Notes: a model not told the origin generated them from the sequence alone. 24,717 nt of DNA from an uncultured Eubacteriales bacterium (GCA_900320415.1 ONSE01000063.1:1-24717), one strand, 5' to 3'. Shown: positions 1 through 8,511, counted from the first letter of the stretch. Translations and numbers: made by a program.

Positions 1-163
1 AGGGAACCTCTAAAAATTCCTTACCGCGCATAAGCACGAAATCTTCACGGCATAATCTTGCCAAAACTCCTTGAAATGCGTCAGTATTCCTGCGGAGTTT
101 TGACAACATTCTGCCATAAATCTTCCGCACTTCTGCACGACATTGAATTATTAGAGATTCCCT
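1..163 (-). repeat. MITE-like fold-back repeat, copy 1
   Basis: A 163-bp element. Its left 70 bases and the reverse complement of its right 70 bases agree at about 52 of 70 positions, around a 23-base centre. The tips read AGGGAACCTCTAA on the left and, in reverse complement, AGGGAATCTCTAA on the right. The innermost arm pair CAAAACTCC / GGAGTTTTG is perfect. Related sequences occur at 19264, 24230 and 24459, so this is a dispersed family; this copy is inverted relative to those three. It has no coding capacity, so it would need a transposase in trans. The left boundary coincides with the window edge, so its left flank cannot be seen. Confidence 0.85.
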
Positions 164-170
164 GTATACA
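143..170 (+). promoter_or_regulatory. Candidate SigA promoter of the HTH regulator
   Basis: TTGAAT (143-148) and TATACA (165-170) are separated by 16 bases and lie about 40 bases before the ATG at 208. Each hexamer matches the SigA consensus at four of six positions. The -35 lies inside repeat copy 1 and the -10 in the flanking DNA. The gene has a Shine-Dalgarno GGAAG before its ATG. Confidence 0.4.
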
Positions 171-207
171 TATTTTATCACAAACTACGAAAAAAGGAAG
201 ATGAAAA

Positions 208-636
208 ATGAAAAAAAGTACCGATGAACTGATGAAGATCCTGCGCTCCAAGGACAGCGTGGACGACTATTTTCAGGAAAACGACAGCGAGATATTCTTC
301 GGCAGTCTCACGGAGCTGATTCAGTTCTTTATCTCGAACAAGAGGCTCGAAAAAAAAGACGTGGTACGGGACTCGGGACTGAGCCGCACCTACGCCTACG
401 AAATCATCAGCGGAAAGACCAACAAGAACATCTCGCGCGACAAGGTGATCATGCTCTGCTTCGGACTGCACCTCACCGTAGACGAAGCCCAGCAGATGCT
501 CAAAAAAAGCGGCTACGCTCCCCTTTACGCGAGAGATACCAGGGACTCAATTCTCATTTTTTCACTGGAAAACAGCATCTCTGTTGTCAATACCAACATC
601 AAGCTCGCAGAATACAATCTGACGCCGCTGGAATGA
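208..636 (+). CDS. XRE-type helix-turn-helix protein
   Basis: A 142-residue protein of unknown target. Residues about 47-70 (KKDVVRDSGLSRTYAYEIISGK) have the form of an XRE/Cro helix-turn-helix with a recognition helix around SRTYAYEI. A helical C-terminal part includes SGYAPLYARDTRDSILIF. From memory, small Clostridia HTH proteins often show this HTH plus a 'GYAPLYxRxxRDxII' segment, but I cannot name a characterised member. There is no signal peptide or membrane segment, so it should be cytoplasmic. The ATG start follows AAAGGAAG at a sensible distance. It stands alone, converging on ftsH, with a fold-back repeat directly upstream. The regulatory role is inferred from the HTH alone. Confidence 0.8.
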   Translation: MKKSTDELMKILRSKDSVDDYFQENDSEIFFGSLTELIQFFISNKRLEKKDVVRDSGLSRTYAYEIISGKTNKNISRDKVIMLCFGLHLTVDEAQQMLKKSGYAPLYARDTRDSILIFSLENSISVVNTNIKLAEYNLTPLE

Positions 637-666
637 CCTTGCTTTTCAACCATACACCTTTTATAA

Positions 667-701
667 CGATACGGGGGCAGCGCATTGCTGTCCCCGTATC
701 G
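667..701. terminator. Convergent terminator hairpin between the regulator gene and ftsH
   Basis: Stem CGATACGGGG (667-676) pairs with CCCCGTATCG (692-701), extended inward by CAGC/GCTG around a 5-base loop GCATT. It lies between the stop of the plus-strand gene (636) and the stop of ftsH (712). The flanks are T-rich only imperfectly (TTGTTATTATT on the plus strand, TTATAAAA on the minus). The stem is very strong and could stop both transcripts. Confidence 0.65.
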
Positions 702-711
702 CGTGTTGTTA

Positions 712-2748
712 TTATTCTGTTTCGGAATTATTTTCCGTATTGTCTGTTGTTTCCGCAGCCTCGGCGCTCTCGTCGGTTACGGGATTCGTTTCCTCCTCCT
801 CAACCTCCTCAGGCTCCACATAGGTGCCGTTCATGATCGCCTCGAAATCCGCGGCGCCCATCTTCTCATGCTTGATGAGGTAGGCGGCGATCTCGTGCAG
901 CTTGTCGATATTCTCGCTGAGCAGCTTCTCGGCGCGCGCGTAGGCGTCGTTGACGATCGCGAGAACCAGCTCGTCGATCTTGGCGGCGGTGGCTTCGCTG
1001 TAGTCCTGCGTTCTGCCGTAGTCCCTGCCGAGGAACACACTGCCGTTCTCGGAGCCGTAGTTGACGCAGCCAAGCTCCTTGGTCATGCCGTACTTGGTGA
1101 CCATCGCTCTCGCGGTCTTGGTCGCCTTTTCAATATCATTGGACGCGCCCGTCGAAATATCGTCGAGAATCAGCGCCTCAGCGACACGTCCGCCGAGATC
1201 TACCACGATAGCCTCTAGCATCTCCTTGCGGGAGTTATAGGACTTGTCCTCGGTGGGCAGCGGCATGGTGTAGCCGCCTGCCATTCCGCGCGGGATGATC
1301 GAGATCTCGTGAACGGGATCCTGCGTTTCGAGCACATCGAAGAGGATCGCGTGGCCTGCCTCGTGATAGGCTGTGAGCTTCTTTTCCTTGTCGCTCATGA
1401 CCTTGCTCTTTTTCTCCGCGCCGACAACTACCTTGATGGTCGCTTCCTCGATCTCCTTCATGGTGATCGCCTTCTTGTCGGCTCTCGCCGCGAGGAGCGC
1501 CGCCTCATTGAGGAGGTTCTCCAGATCCGCGCCCGTAAAGCCCGCCGTCGTTTTCGCGATGGTGCGCAGCTTGACATCGGGAGCGAGGGGTTTGGTTCTC
1601 GCGTGAACCTTCAGGATCGCCTCACGGCCGCTGACGTCAGGATAGCTGACAACTACCTGACGGTCGAATCTGCCCGGACGGAGCAGAGCGGGGTCAAGAA
1701 CGTCGGGACGGTTGGTCGCGGCAATCAGGATGACGCCCTCATTGACGCCAAAGCCGTCCATCTCAACGAGCAGCTGGTTCAGGGTCTGCTCGCGCTCGTC
1801 GTTGCCGCCGCCGAGACCCGCGCCTCTTTGTCTGCCGACGGCGTCAATTTCATCTATGAAGATAATACAGGGAGAGTTCTTCTTTGCCTGGTCGAAGAGG
1901 TCGCGCACTCGTGATGCGCCCACGCCGACAAACATTTCGACAAAATCGGAGCCGGAAATCGAGAAGAACGGCACTCCTGCCTCGCCGGCGACAGCTCTCG
2001 CGAGGAGGGTCTTACCGGTTCCGGGAGGGCCTACGAGCAGCACGCCCTTGGGGATCCTCGCGCCGAGCTTGTTGAACTTCTCGGGATTCTTGAGGAACTC
2101 CACAACCTCTGCCAGCTCTTCCTTTTCCTCGTCAGCGCCCGCCACGTCGTCAAAGGTGGTCTTGCGCTTCTCGTCGTTGGTGTTTTTGATTTTTGCCTTG
2201 CCGAAGCTCATCTCTCTGCCGATTCCGCCTCCGCCCATGCGCTTCATCAGGAAAATCCACGCGCCGATGAAGATGGCGACCATAATGATCGTGGGAATCA
2301 GCTCGAAAAGGAAGGAATTGTCCGACGCTCTGATGTAGTTGTATTTGACAGCCTCGTCAGGCGAGGACTTTTCCTTGATCTCCTCGATAAACAGGCGGAT
2401 ATCCGCGAGCTGTCCCTTGATGACAGTCTTGGATTTGCCGGCGGGGGCATCCGTCGCTCCCGCCGCGGATTTCGCCAGGATATCCAGCGGTGACGAGGAG
2501 GCGGAATCCTCCTTCTTCGGATACGCCTTCTCCCCCTCCTTGAGGGTGATCTCGATCGCGCCTGTACCGTAGTTAATGGTATAGCTCTCCACCTTGTCGT
2601 CTATAAAATACTGAACAAGCTCGGAGGTCTTTGGGCTTTCGGTCTGACGCGTGCTGAGAAAAATCGCCGCGGCAACAATCAAAACAATCGGAATGGCGAG
2701 ATACAGCAGCAGATTGCGTGTTCTCTTTTTATTGTCCAAATTTTTCAC
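712..2748 (-). CDS. ftsH: ATP-dependent zinc metalloprotease FtsH
   Basis: Membrane-anchored AAA+ protease that degrades misassembled membrane proteins and short-lived regulators. There are 678 residues. The order is a membrane helix at about 13-31, an extracytoplasmic segment to about 149, a second helix at about 150-168, then the AAA+ domain with Walker A GPPGTGKT (240-247), Walker B FIDE (297-300) and the SRH region (about 345-363). The zinc site HEAGH (462-466) follows, with D538 the likely third ligand. The last ~35 residues are very acidic. The segment at about 81-106 is rich in Ala, Ser and Lys and looks like an insertion. The start here is GTG, but its AAGGAG lies only one base upstream. 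A TTG three codons on (2739) sits about ten bases from that site and may be the true start. It is last in the operon, 48 bases after hpt, the tilS-hpt-ftsH order of many Firmicutes. Confidence 0.97.
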   Translation of the reverse strand: MKNLDNKKRTRNLLLYLAIPIVLIVAAAIFLSTRQTESPKTSELVQYFIDDKVESYTINYGTGAIEITLKEGEKAYPKKEDSASSSPLDILAKSAAGATDAPAGKSKTVIKGQLADIRLFIEEIKEKSSPDEAVKYNYIRASDNSFLFELIPTIIMVAIFIGAWIFLMKRMGGGGIGREMSFGKAKIKNTNDEKRKTTFDDVAGADEEKEELAEVVEFLKNPEKFNKLGARIPKGVLLVGPPGTGKTLLARAVAGEAGVPFFSISGSDFVEMFVGVGASRVRDLFDQAKKNSPCIIFIDEIDAVGRQRGAGLGGGNDEREQTLNQLLVEMDGFGVNEGVILIAATNRPDVLDPALLRPGRFDRQVVVSYPDVSGREAILKVHARTKPLAPDVKLRTIAKTTAGFTGADLENLLNEAALLAARADKKAITMKEIEEATIKVVVGAEKKSKVMSDKEKKLTAYHEAGHAILFDVLETQDPVHEISIIPRGMAGGYTMPLPTEDKSYNSRKEMLEAIVVDLGGRVAEALILDDISTGASNDIEKATKTARAMVTKYGMTKELGCVNYGSENGSVFLGRDYGRTQDYSEATAAKIDELVLAIVNDAYARAEKLLSENIDKLHEIAAYLIKHEKMGAADFEAIMNGTYVEPEEVEEEETNPVTDESAEAAETTDNTENNSETE

Positions 2749-2796
2749 TCTCCTTGGTTTCGTCAGTCATCTCCGTGCGGATACTCTGACAGGGAT

Positions 2797-3336
2797 TTAT
2801 TCATAAACGGAACGCTTGAGAATTCCGATATAAGGCAGGTTGCGGTATTTCTCCGCGTAGTCGAGACCGTAGCCGACAATGAACTCATCGGGGATCTCGG
2901 TGCCGCAGTAGTCCACCTTGAGGGGCACCTTTCTTCTGTCGGGCTTGTCACACAGGGTGCAGACCTTGACGGAACGGGCGCCCTTGGTCATCAGGTAATT
3001 CATCACAAAGTTCAGCGTGTTTCCCGAGTCAACGATATCCTCCACGATCAGGATATCCTTGCCGTCCACGGGCTGGGTAAGGTCACTGACAATTCTGACA
3101 AGACCCGAGCTTTCCGTGCCGCTGCCGTAGCTGGAGGCGACAATAAAATCAATCGAAAAATCCAGATTGATCTTTTTCATCAGGTCAGCCATGAAAACGA
3201 CGCTGCCCTTGAGCAGACCTACCATCATAAACTCTTTGTCATTATAATCTTTTTCAATCTGTTTTGCAAGGGACTTCACAATCTTTTCAAGTTTTTCCTG
3301 AGATATTAATACGGAATCCACATCCTTGTGTAACAT
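2797..3336 (-). CDS. hpt: Hypoxanthine phosphoribosyltransferase
   Basis: Purine salvage enzyme that joins hypoxanthine or guanine to PRPP to give IMP or GMP in the cytoplasm. There are 179 residues, normal for the bacterial family. Visible motifs are the mobile loop SSYGSGTESSG (about 68-78), the PRPP-binding signature VEDIVDSGNT (98-107), and the base-binding region KPDRRK through EFIVGYGLDYAEKYRNLPYIG. I chose the ATG at 3336 because AGAGGTG lies at good spacing before it. A GTG at 3351 would overlap the tilS stop and has no clear ribosome site of its own. In B. subtilis TilS and HprT have been reported to act together on ftsH expression, and here both genes lie directly upstream of ftsH. 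Confidence 0.96.
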   Translation of the reverse strand: MLHKDVDSVLISQEKLEKIVKSLAKQIEKDYNDKEFMMVGLLKGSVVFMADLMKKINLDFSIDFIVASSYGSGTESSGLVRIVSDLTQPVDGKDILIVEDIVDSGNTLNFVMNYLMTKGARSVKVCTLCDKPDRRKVPLKVDYCGTEIPDEFIVGYGLDYAEKYRNLPYIGILKRSVYE

Positions 3337-3347
3337 AATAGCACCTC

Positions 3348-4622
3348 TCACTGCTGTTTTTCAATGACTAAATGATGGAATATTGTATATTTTCTTCCCT
3401 GCTCCGACCACCCGAGAGCTTCGCACCATAAAACCGTACTTCCCTCGCACAGACAGAGAAGACTGCCGCGTTTCTCCGCGGGAACGCCGATCTCACGCAG
3501 CGCCTTTCCCATAGGTTTGGTTATTTTTCTTTTTTGAAAAGAAAAATGATCGCCTGCGCGTGTGGAACGGAACAGCAGGGTATTGTTTTCGAATAATGAA
3601 TCATCGGCATCGGCGCGGTAGCCGACGCCCTGAAAGACAAATGAAAGCGGCTTGTCAAACGGGATCTCCGCCTGCTCCGCCGCCGAGGTGCTTACCCGCA
3701 GCAGACCGCCGTCACACACAAGGGTGTGTGTTTTGTTCAGCTCCACCGCGCCACCGTCCCGCAGGACCGCCAGCAGCAGATCCACATGACGGTGCTCGGG
3801 AGCCTCGCCGCATTCTCTGCACAGGCGGCTGAGCGCCGCCTTCCGCACGGCGATATCGGCTTCACGCAGTATTCCGGCACGGTACCCATAGGTAGTCCGC
3901 GCTTCCGACAGAAGCCTCTCCGCCTGCCGCTCCAGGAAATTGCTGACCTCGGCGGCGTCGCGTGTGAAACGCGTCAGCGCCGCCTCCAGCGCGGGATTGA
4001 CCTCCCTGAGCGCGGGAATGACATGATGACGAATGCGGTTGCGCGTGTATTCATCGCTGAGATTCGTGCTGTCCGTTACGTAGCGCAGATGATTGGCTTC
4101 GCAATAGGCTTCGATCTCCGCCCTCGTGCGGGAAAGAAGCGGCCGTATCACGTTCCCTCTTTTCGGAGGTATCGCGGCGGCGCCCCGCAGCGAGGTTCCC
4201 CTCGCGAGATGGAACAGCAGCGTCTCGGCATTGTCGGAGGCGGTGTGGGCGGTGGCGATCTTCGCCCGCTTCTCCCTTGCCAGCTCCTCAAAAAAAGCGT
4301 AGCGCTCCTCCCTGCCGCACAGCTCTTCGCTGATGCCGCGCTGCCTCGCGAGCGCGGGAACGTCGGCGTGACGGACAAACAGCTCCACCTGCCATGCCCT
4401 GCAAAGCAATTTGCAAAACAGCTCGTCGCCTGCCGCCTCCGCCCCCCTGATGCCGTGGTTCAGATGGGCGGCAGATACTTTGAGTTGATATTTTTCTTTT
4501 ATCGAAATAAGAAAGTGCAGCAGCGCGACGGAATCCGCGCCGCCGGAAAGCGCGGCGATAACCGAATCCCCGCGGGACAAAAGCCCGCAGCGTTCGCAGT
4601 CGCGCAGCACCTCAGCGATCAT
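3348..4622 (-). CDS. tilS: tRNA(Ile)-lysidine synthetase TilS
   Basis: Modifies C34 of the CAU-anticodon tRNA(Ile) to lysidine, using ATP and lysine, so that it reads AUA and is charged with Ile. It is essential in most bacteria. There are 424 residues. The N-terminal PP-loop is SGGADS (26-31), followed by AHLNHGIRG (about 52-60) and TAHTASDNAETLL (about 124-136). A C-terminal TilS-type domain (about 350-424) contains TRAGDHF and KPMGKALREIGVP. The reading frame stays open 30 codons further upstream inside dnaB. I chose the ATG at 4622 because GGAGAAG lies just before it and the family start aligns there. The gene overlaps the end of dnaB by 11 bases, suggesting translational coupling. Confidence 0.96.
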   Translation of the reverse strand: MIAEVLRDCERCGLLSRGDSVIAALSGGADSVALLHFLISIKEKYQLKVSAAHLNHGIRGAEAAGDELFCKLLCRAWQVELFVRHADVPALARQRGISEELCGREERYAFFEELAREKRAKIATAHTASDNAETLLFHLARGTSLRGAAAIPPKRGNVIRPLLSRTRAEIEAYCEANHLRYVTDSTNLSDEYTRNRIRHHVIPALREVNPALEAALTRFTRDAAEVSNFLERQAERLLSEARTTYGYRAGILREADIAVRKAALSRLCRECGEAPEHRHVDLLLAVLRDGGAVELNKTHTLVCDGGLLRVSTSAAEQAEIPFDKPLSFVFQGVGYRADADDSLFENNTLLFRSTRAGDHFSFQKRKITKPMGKALREIGVPAEKRGSLLCLCEGSTVLWCEALGWSEQGRKYTIFHHLVIEKQQ

Positions 4623-5988
4623 ATTTCTTCTCCATGCCCGTGAAGCGCATGAACTCGCCCTGCCAGTGCAGCTTGACGGTGCTGGTTTCACCGTGACGGT
4701 TCTTGGCGACAATGCACTCGCCCGAATTCATGTCCGCCTGCGGTGCGGCGGCATCCTCGCCGCCGTTTTCACGGTCGTAGTAGCCCTCGCGGAAAAGGAA
4801 GAGAACGATGTCCGCGTCCTGCTCGATGGAACCCGAGTCACGAAGGTCGGAAAGCTGGGGGCGGTGGTCGCCCGTGCGCTGCTCCGAGGCACGGGAGAGC
4901 TGGGACAGCGTGATGATGGGCACGTTCAGCTCCTTCGCCATGATTTTGAGGTTTCGGGTGATGGCGGAGATTTCCTGCACGCGGTTATCGATCCGCCTGC
5001 CGCTCGCCATCAGCTGGAGATAGTCGATGACAACCAGATCTACCTGCTTGAGCCGGCGCAGACGCGCCTTCATTTCGGTAATCGTGATCGTCGAGGTGTC
5101 GTCCAGAAACAAATTGGCGTTTTTGAGAACATCGCTCGCGGGAATCAGGCGCTGCCATTCCTCGTCGGTGAGCTTTCCCGTGCGCAGCTTGGTGCCGCCC
5201 ACCATTGCCTCGGAGGAGAGCAAGCGGCTGGCAAGCTGCTCCTTCGACATTTCCAGCGAGAAAAACGCAACGGTTTTCTTTGACTGACAGGCGACGTTGC
5301 GCGCGATATTGAGCGCGAAGCTGGTTTTTCCCATACCGGGGCGCGCGGCAAGAATAATCAGGTCGGAACGGTTCAGACCCGTGATCATGCGGTCAAGGTC
5401 GCCGATCCCCGTGGGAATAGCGCGGGTATTGCTGTCCGCGTCGCGGTTGAGGTCGTCCAGACGGTCGAAGGTCTGCAAAATGACGGAGTTGATGCGCTCG
5501 AGTCCCTTGGTTTCGCCCTCGCTGCGGATGTCAAACAGCCGCTGCTCCGCCGAATCGAGGATCAGGGCGGTATCTCCCGCCTGCTCGGTCGCGTCGTCGA
5601 TAATGGCGCGCGAGGCGGTGATCAGCCTTCTGAGCTTGTACTTGTCCGCGACGATCTGCGCGTAAAACTTCGCGTTGCTCGGCGCGGGACAGGCGTCGGC
5701 GAGGTTGAGGATATACTCCTGACCGCCGACATCCTCAAATTCCCGCTCTCCCTTGAGGCGGTCGATGAGAATAACGGGGTCTATGGGGACGCCGCTGTTC
5801 ATCATCAGCATCATTTCCTCAAAGATGCGCCTGTGGATGCCCTGAAAAAAACAGTCGGGCGTTTTGATATAATCGAGCACCTCGTCAAATACGGAGCTGC
5901 GTATCAGCGCCGCTCCCAGCACCGCCTGCTCGGCGCGGACGTCGGCGGGCAGTGTGCCGAAATCAGCCGGATAGTCTGCGTTAGCCAT
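4612..5988 (-). CDS. dnaB: Replicative DNA helicase DnaB
   Basis: Hexameric 5'-to-3' helicase that opens DNA at the replication fork; B. subtilis calls it DnaC. There are 458 residues. The N-terminal DnaB domain spans about 13-115 (ADVRAEQAVLGAAL at its start). The RecA-like motor domain has Walker A ARPGMGKT (215-222), Walker B LVVIDYLQL (about 318-326), and the region LSQLSRASEQR through DLRDSGSIEQDAD, which carries the arginine-finger and C-terminal motor residues. There is no intein, although dnaB genes often carry one. The ATG at 5988 is three bases after the rplI stop, and its AGGTGAAG ribosome site lies inside the end of rplI. The order gdpP-rplI-dnaB is conserved in Firmicutes. Confidence 0.97.
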   Translation of the reverse strand: MANADYPADFGTLPADVRAEQAVLGAALIRSSVFDEVLDYIKTPDCFFQGIHRRIFEEMMLMMNSGVPIDPVILIDRLKGEREFEDVGGQEYILNLADACPAPSNAKFYAQIVADKYKLRRLITASRAIIDDATEQAGDTALILDSAEQRLFDIRSEGETKGLERINSVILQTFDRLDDLNRDADSNTRAIPTGIGDLDRMITGLNRSDLIILAARPGMGKTSFALNIARNVACQSKKTVAFFSLEMSKEQLASRLLSSEAMVGGTKLRTGKLTDEEWQRLIPASDVLKNANLFLDDTSTITITEMKARLRRLKQVDLVVIDYLQLMASGRRIDNRVQEISAITRNLKIMAKELNVPIITLSQLSRASEQRTGDHRPQLSDLRDSGSIEQDADIVLFLFREGYYDRENGGEDAAAPQADMNSGECIVAKNRHGETSTVKLHWQGEFMRFTGMEKKYDR

Positions 5989-5991
5989 GGC

Positions 5992-6435
5992 TTACGCTTC
6001 ACCTACCTGAACGCTGAGCGCCGCGGTGATGCCGGTGTAGAGCTTGATTTCCGCCTTGTAGGTGCCAAACTCCTTGATATCGCGGTCAAGCGCGACCTTG
6101 CGCTTGTCGATATCGATCCCGAACTGCTTTTTGATCTCCTCGGCTACCTGCTTGGCGGTGATGCTGCCGAAAAGTCTGCCGTTGTTGCCCTTCGCCTGAA
6201 TGCGCAGGATTTTTCCCTCAAGCGCCGCTTTGTTCTTCTCCGCTTCCGCCTTCGCGGCCGCGATCTTGTAATTCTTGGAATTCTCGGCGTTCTTGTATTC
6301 ATTCATCGCCTGCGCGTTCGCTTCCTTGGCGAGCTTCTTGGGGAGCAGATAGTTTCTGCCGTAGCCCTCGGAGACCTCCGCCAGCTCGCCCTTCTTGCCG
6401 AGCGCCTTGATGTCCTGTAAAAGGATTACCTTCAT
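5992..6435 (-). CDS. rplI: 50S ribosomal protein bL9
   Basis: Large-subunit protein that binds 23S rRNA near the L1 stalk and helps maintain reading frame. There are 147 residues, the usual length. The N-terminal signature is complete: MKVILLQDIKALGKKGE, then VSEGYGRNYLLPKKLA. A long helical linker rich in Ala, Lys and Glu (about 40-75) joins it to the C-terminal RNA-binding domain (LFGSITAKQVAEEI). The frame also has an ATG at 6447, but AAGGATGG lies too close to it. The canonical bL9 start at 6435 puts that site about 12 bases upstream. Confidence 0.96.
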   Translation of the reverse strand: MKVILLQDIKALGKKGELAEVSEGYGRNYLLPKKLAKEANAQAMNEYKNAENSKNYKIAAAKAEAEKNKAALEGKILRIQAKGNNGRLFGSITAKQVAEEIKKQFGIDIDKRKVALDRDIKEFGTYKAEIKLYTGITAALSVQVGEA

Positions 6436-6501
6436 GATCTTAACCATCCTTCCGTATGTTATGTAATCTATGTTATCACTGTTTCACAGCGGATCGGGGG
6501 T

Positions 6502-8451
6502 TTATTCCGCTTCCGCGTAGTCAAGCACGCTGTCTATCGCCTCGGTCAGCTGTTTGCGCGCGTCCTCGAGGGTCGAGCCGTAAAGCTGGGTCGCGGCCAT
6601 CGTCTGGTGACCGCCGCCGCCCATCTTCTCCATGATCAGCTGGACATTGACCCTGCCGTAGCTGCGTGCCGAAATGTTGATTTTCTCCTTGTCGCCGAAA
6701 ATGACGAACGAGGCGGAAATGCCCTTGAGCGTGAGCATCTCGTCCGCCGCCTGCGCCGAGGCGAGACGGATGTCCTCCGTGATCTTGTCCGAGGTGGAAA
6801 TCGCGCAGCCGCGGTACACCTCGCTGCGCACGACGATCTCCACCTTCTCGCGGTAGGTGTCTATGCTGCCCGAGAACATCTCCTTGACGGTGAGGGTGTT
6901 GGCTCCCTTGCGCCGGAGATACGCCGCCGCCTCAAAGGTGCGCACGCCCGTTTTGAGGACGAAGTTCTTGGTGTCGAGCATAATACCCGAAAGCAGAGCG
7001 TCCGCCTGGATGTATCCGAGCGGCTTGTCATCGAGATAGCTGATGATCTCGCTGCACATCTCGCAGGCTGACGACGCCGATGGCTCGTGACAGAATACCA
7101 GCGCGTTGCTGATGTAGTTGACCGCCTTGCGGTGGTGGTCGATGACAACCACGCGCTTGCTTCTCTCATAAAGCTCCTTGCTCTCCAGAGAGGTCGCGAT
7201 ATGGGTGTCAACGATGATGAGCAGCGTTTTCGCGGTAATGCCGCGCAGCGCGTCGTCGGGCGTGACGAATACCTCGCCCTCGATCCGCTCGTCCACATAG
7301 TCGATCAGCTGGCGCGCCATAGTGGCGTCCTTGTTGATGACTACCTTGCTGTATTTCTTGAAGGTCTTTTCCATGATGCACTGCATACCGATTGACGCGC
7401 CCACGCAGTCGAGATCGGAAAAGCGGTGTCCCATGATATAGATCTTGTCGGCGTCCGTAACCGCGCGGCTGATGGCGTTGGCAATGACGCGCATCCGCAC
7501 CTTGCTCACCTTCTCCGCCGCCGCCGCGGTGCCGCCGAAGAACTCATAGGAGTTGTCGCGGATGATCGCTACCTGATCGCCGCCGCGTCCAAGGGCCATT
7601 TCCAGCGCCTTTCTGGCGTTCAGCTCACTCTCACGCACCGTCTTGCTGCCCCTCGCGAGGCCGACGGAGATGGTGGCGATATGACGCGAGGTGCCGATGG
7701 AGCGCACATCCTTGAGGATTGGAAAGCGCTGGGCGATCATCTTGTCGATATCCTCGTCGCGGAAAATGATCATATAGCGGTTATTGCTGATTTTTTTGTA
7801 CATCGCCTTGTATTCGTTCGCCCACCGCTGCAGGTTCGCCTCCAGCGAGATCGCGACCGTGGAATAATACTCCTCGGAGCTGGACACAAAGTCCTCGGCG
7901 TTGTCAAAGGTTATCAGCGCGACGCAGGGGATCGAAGCATGATACTCGCGCACCGTGCTTTTGAAATAGGTATTTTCAATAAAGTGGCAGACAACCGAAT
8001 TGTCGGCGGACATACAGTACACCGTAAACTCCCTGCCGTCAACGGCGACGTCCACGCCGTCGCTGTCCACGATATCGCCGAAATCATAGCCCGAGATATA
8101 GTTGTTGATGTGGTCGCCCTCGGGGCTGCGCGCGCCGATCGCCTTGCGGAAGCGGGCGTTGCACCAGGCGATATCTCCCTCGGGGCCTACGACGGCAATG
8201 GGATATTTGTAACGCTCCAGGTAGTCGTGATCCAGACCGTCGATCCTGTCGGCGGTGCTCCTGACAATCCCCCTGATATACGCGCTGAAGCGAAGGCTGA
8301 GCGCGAACACCACCGCCGAGGCGGCTATGGTGATGCCCAGCTCGGTGTAAAATACCACCATATTGTAGTTTGCGGAGATGGTTGTCATCAAAAGCATCAC
8401 CGCGGCGAAAATAATAAACCAGGGCGACAGCATCCAATGTTTTTTTCTCAT
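6502..8451 (-). CDS. gdpP: Cyclic-di-AMP phosphodiesterase GdpP (DHH/DHHA1)
   Basis: Membrane enzyme that hydrolyses the second messenger c-di-AMP to pApA, so it controls osmolyte transport and wall homeostasis. There are 649 residues. Two membrane helices (about 9-25 and 33-53) are followed by a PAS-like domain (about 84-160) and a degenerate GGDEF domain (about 171-297, ending in GGDQ). The DHH domain contains GHRFSDLDCVG (341-351), VDTH (414-417), DHH (438-440) and D493. The DHHA1 domain carries GGGGH (611-615). All metal ligands expected of the family appear present. No strong ribosome site precedes the ATG at 8451, and an in-frame ATG at 8433 is an alternative. It lies 60 bases downstream of rnjA and upstream of rplI. 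Confidence 0.95.
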   Translation of the reverse strand: MRKKHWMLSPWFIIFAAVMLLMTTISANYNMVVFYTELGITIAASAVVFALSLRFSAYIRGIVRSTADRIDGLDHDYLERYKYPIAVVGPEGDIAWCNARFRKAIGARSPEGDHINNYISGYDFGDIVDSDGVDVAVDGREFTVYCMSADNSVVCHFIENTYFKSTVREYHASIPCVALITFDNAEDFVSSSEEYYSTVAISLEANLQRWANEYKAMYKKISNNRYMIIFRDEDIDKMIAQRFPILKDVRSIGTSRHIATISVGLARGSKTVRESELNARKALEMALGRGGDQVAIIRDNSYEFFGGTAAAAEKVSKVRMRVIANAISRAVTDADKIYIMGHRFSDLDCVGASIGMQCIMEKTFKKYSKVVINKDATMARQLIDYVDERIEGEVFVTPDDALRGITAKTLLIIVDTHIATSLESKELYERSKRVVVIDHHRKAVNYISNALVFCHEPSASSACEMCSEIISYLDDKPLGYIQADALLSGIMLDTKNFVLKTGVRTFEAAAYLRRKGANTLTVKEMFSGSIDTYREKVEIVVRSEVYRGCAISTSDKITEDIRLASAQAADEMLTLKGISASFVIFGDKEKINISARSYGRVNVQLIMEKMGGGGHQTMAATQLYGSTLEDARKQLTEAIDSVLDYAEAE

Positions 8452-8478
8452 ATTCTATACCGGTTAATCATGAATCGA

Positions 8479-8498
8479 AAGACCCGGCACCGGGCCTT
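8479..8498 (-). terminator. Short GC-rich hairpin between rnjA and gdpP
   Basis: Read on the minus strand, AAGGCCCG pairs with CGGGTCTT around a GTGC loop, and TCTTTCGATT follows. The T-run is poor, so it is more likely a leaky attenuator or RNA-processing/stability hairpin than a full terminator. Genes on both sides run in the same direction. Confidence 0.4.
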
Positions 8499-8511
8499 CC
8501 TCCTTGTTTCG

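Noticed and set aside
4623..4712. TilS start 30 codons upstream
   Set aside because: The extension lies inside dnaB and is low-complexity Ser/Arg/Ala; GGAGAAG directly precedes the ATG at 4622.
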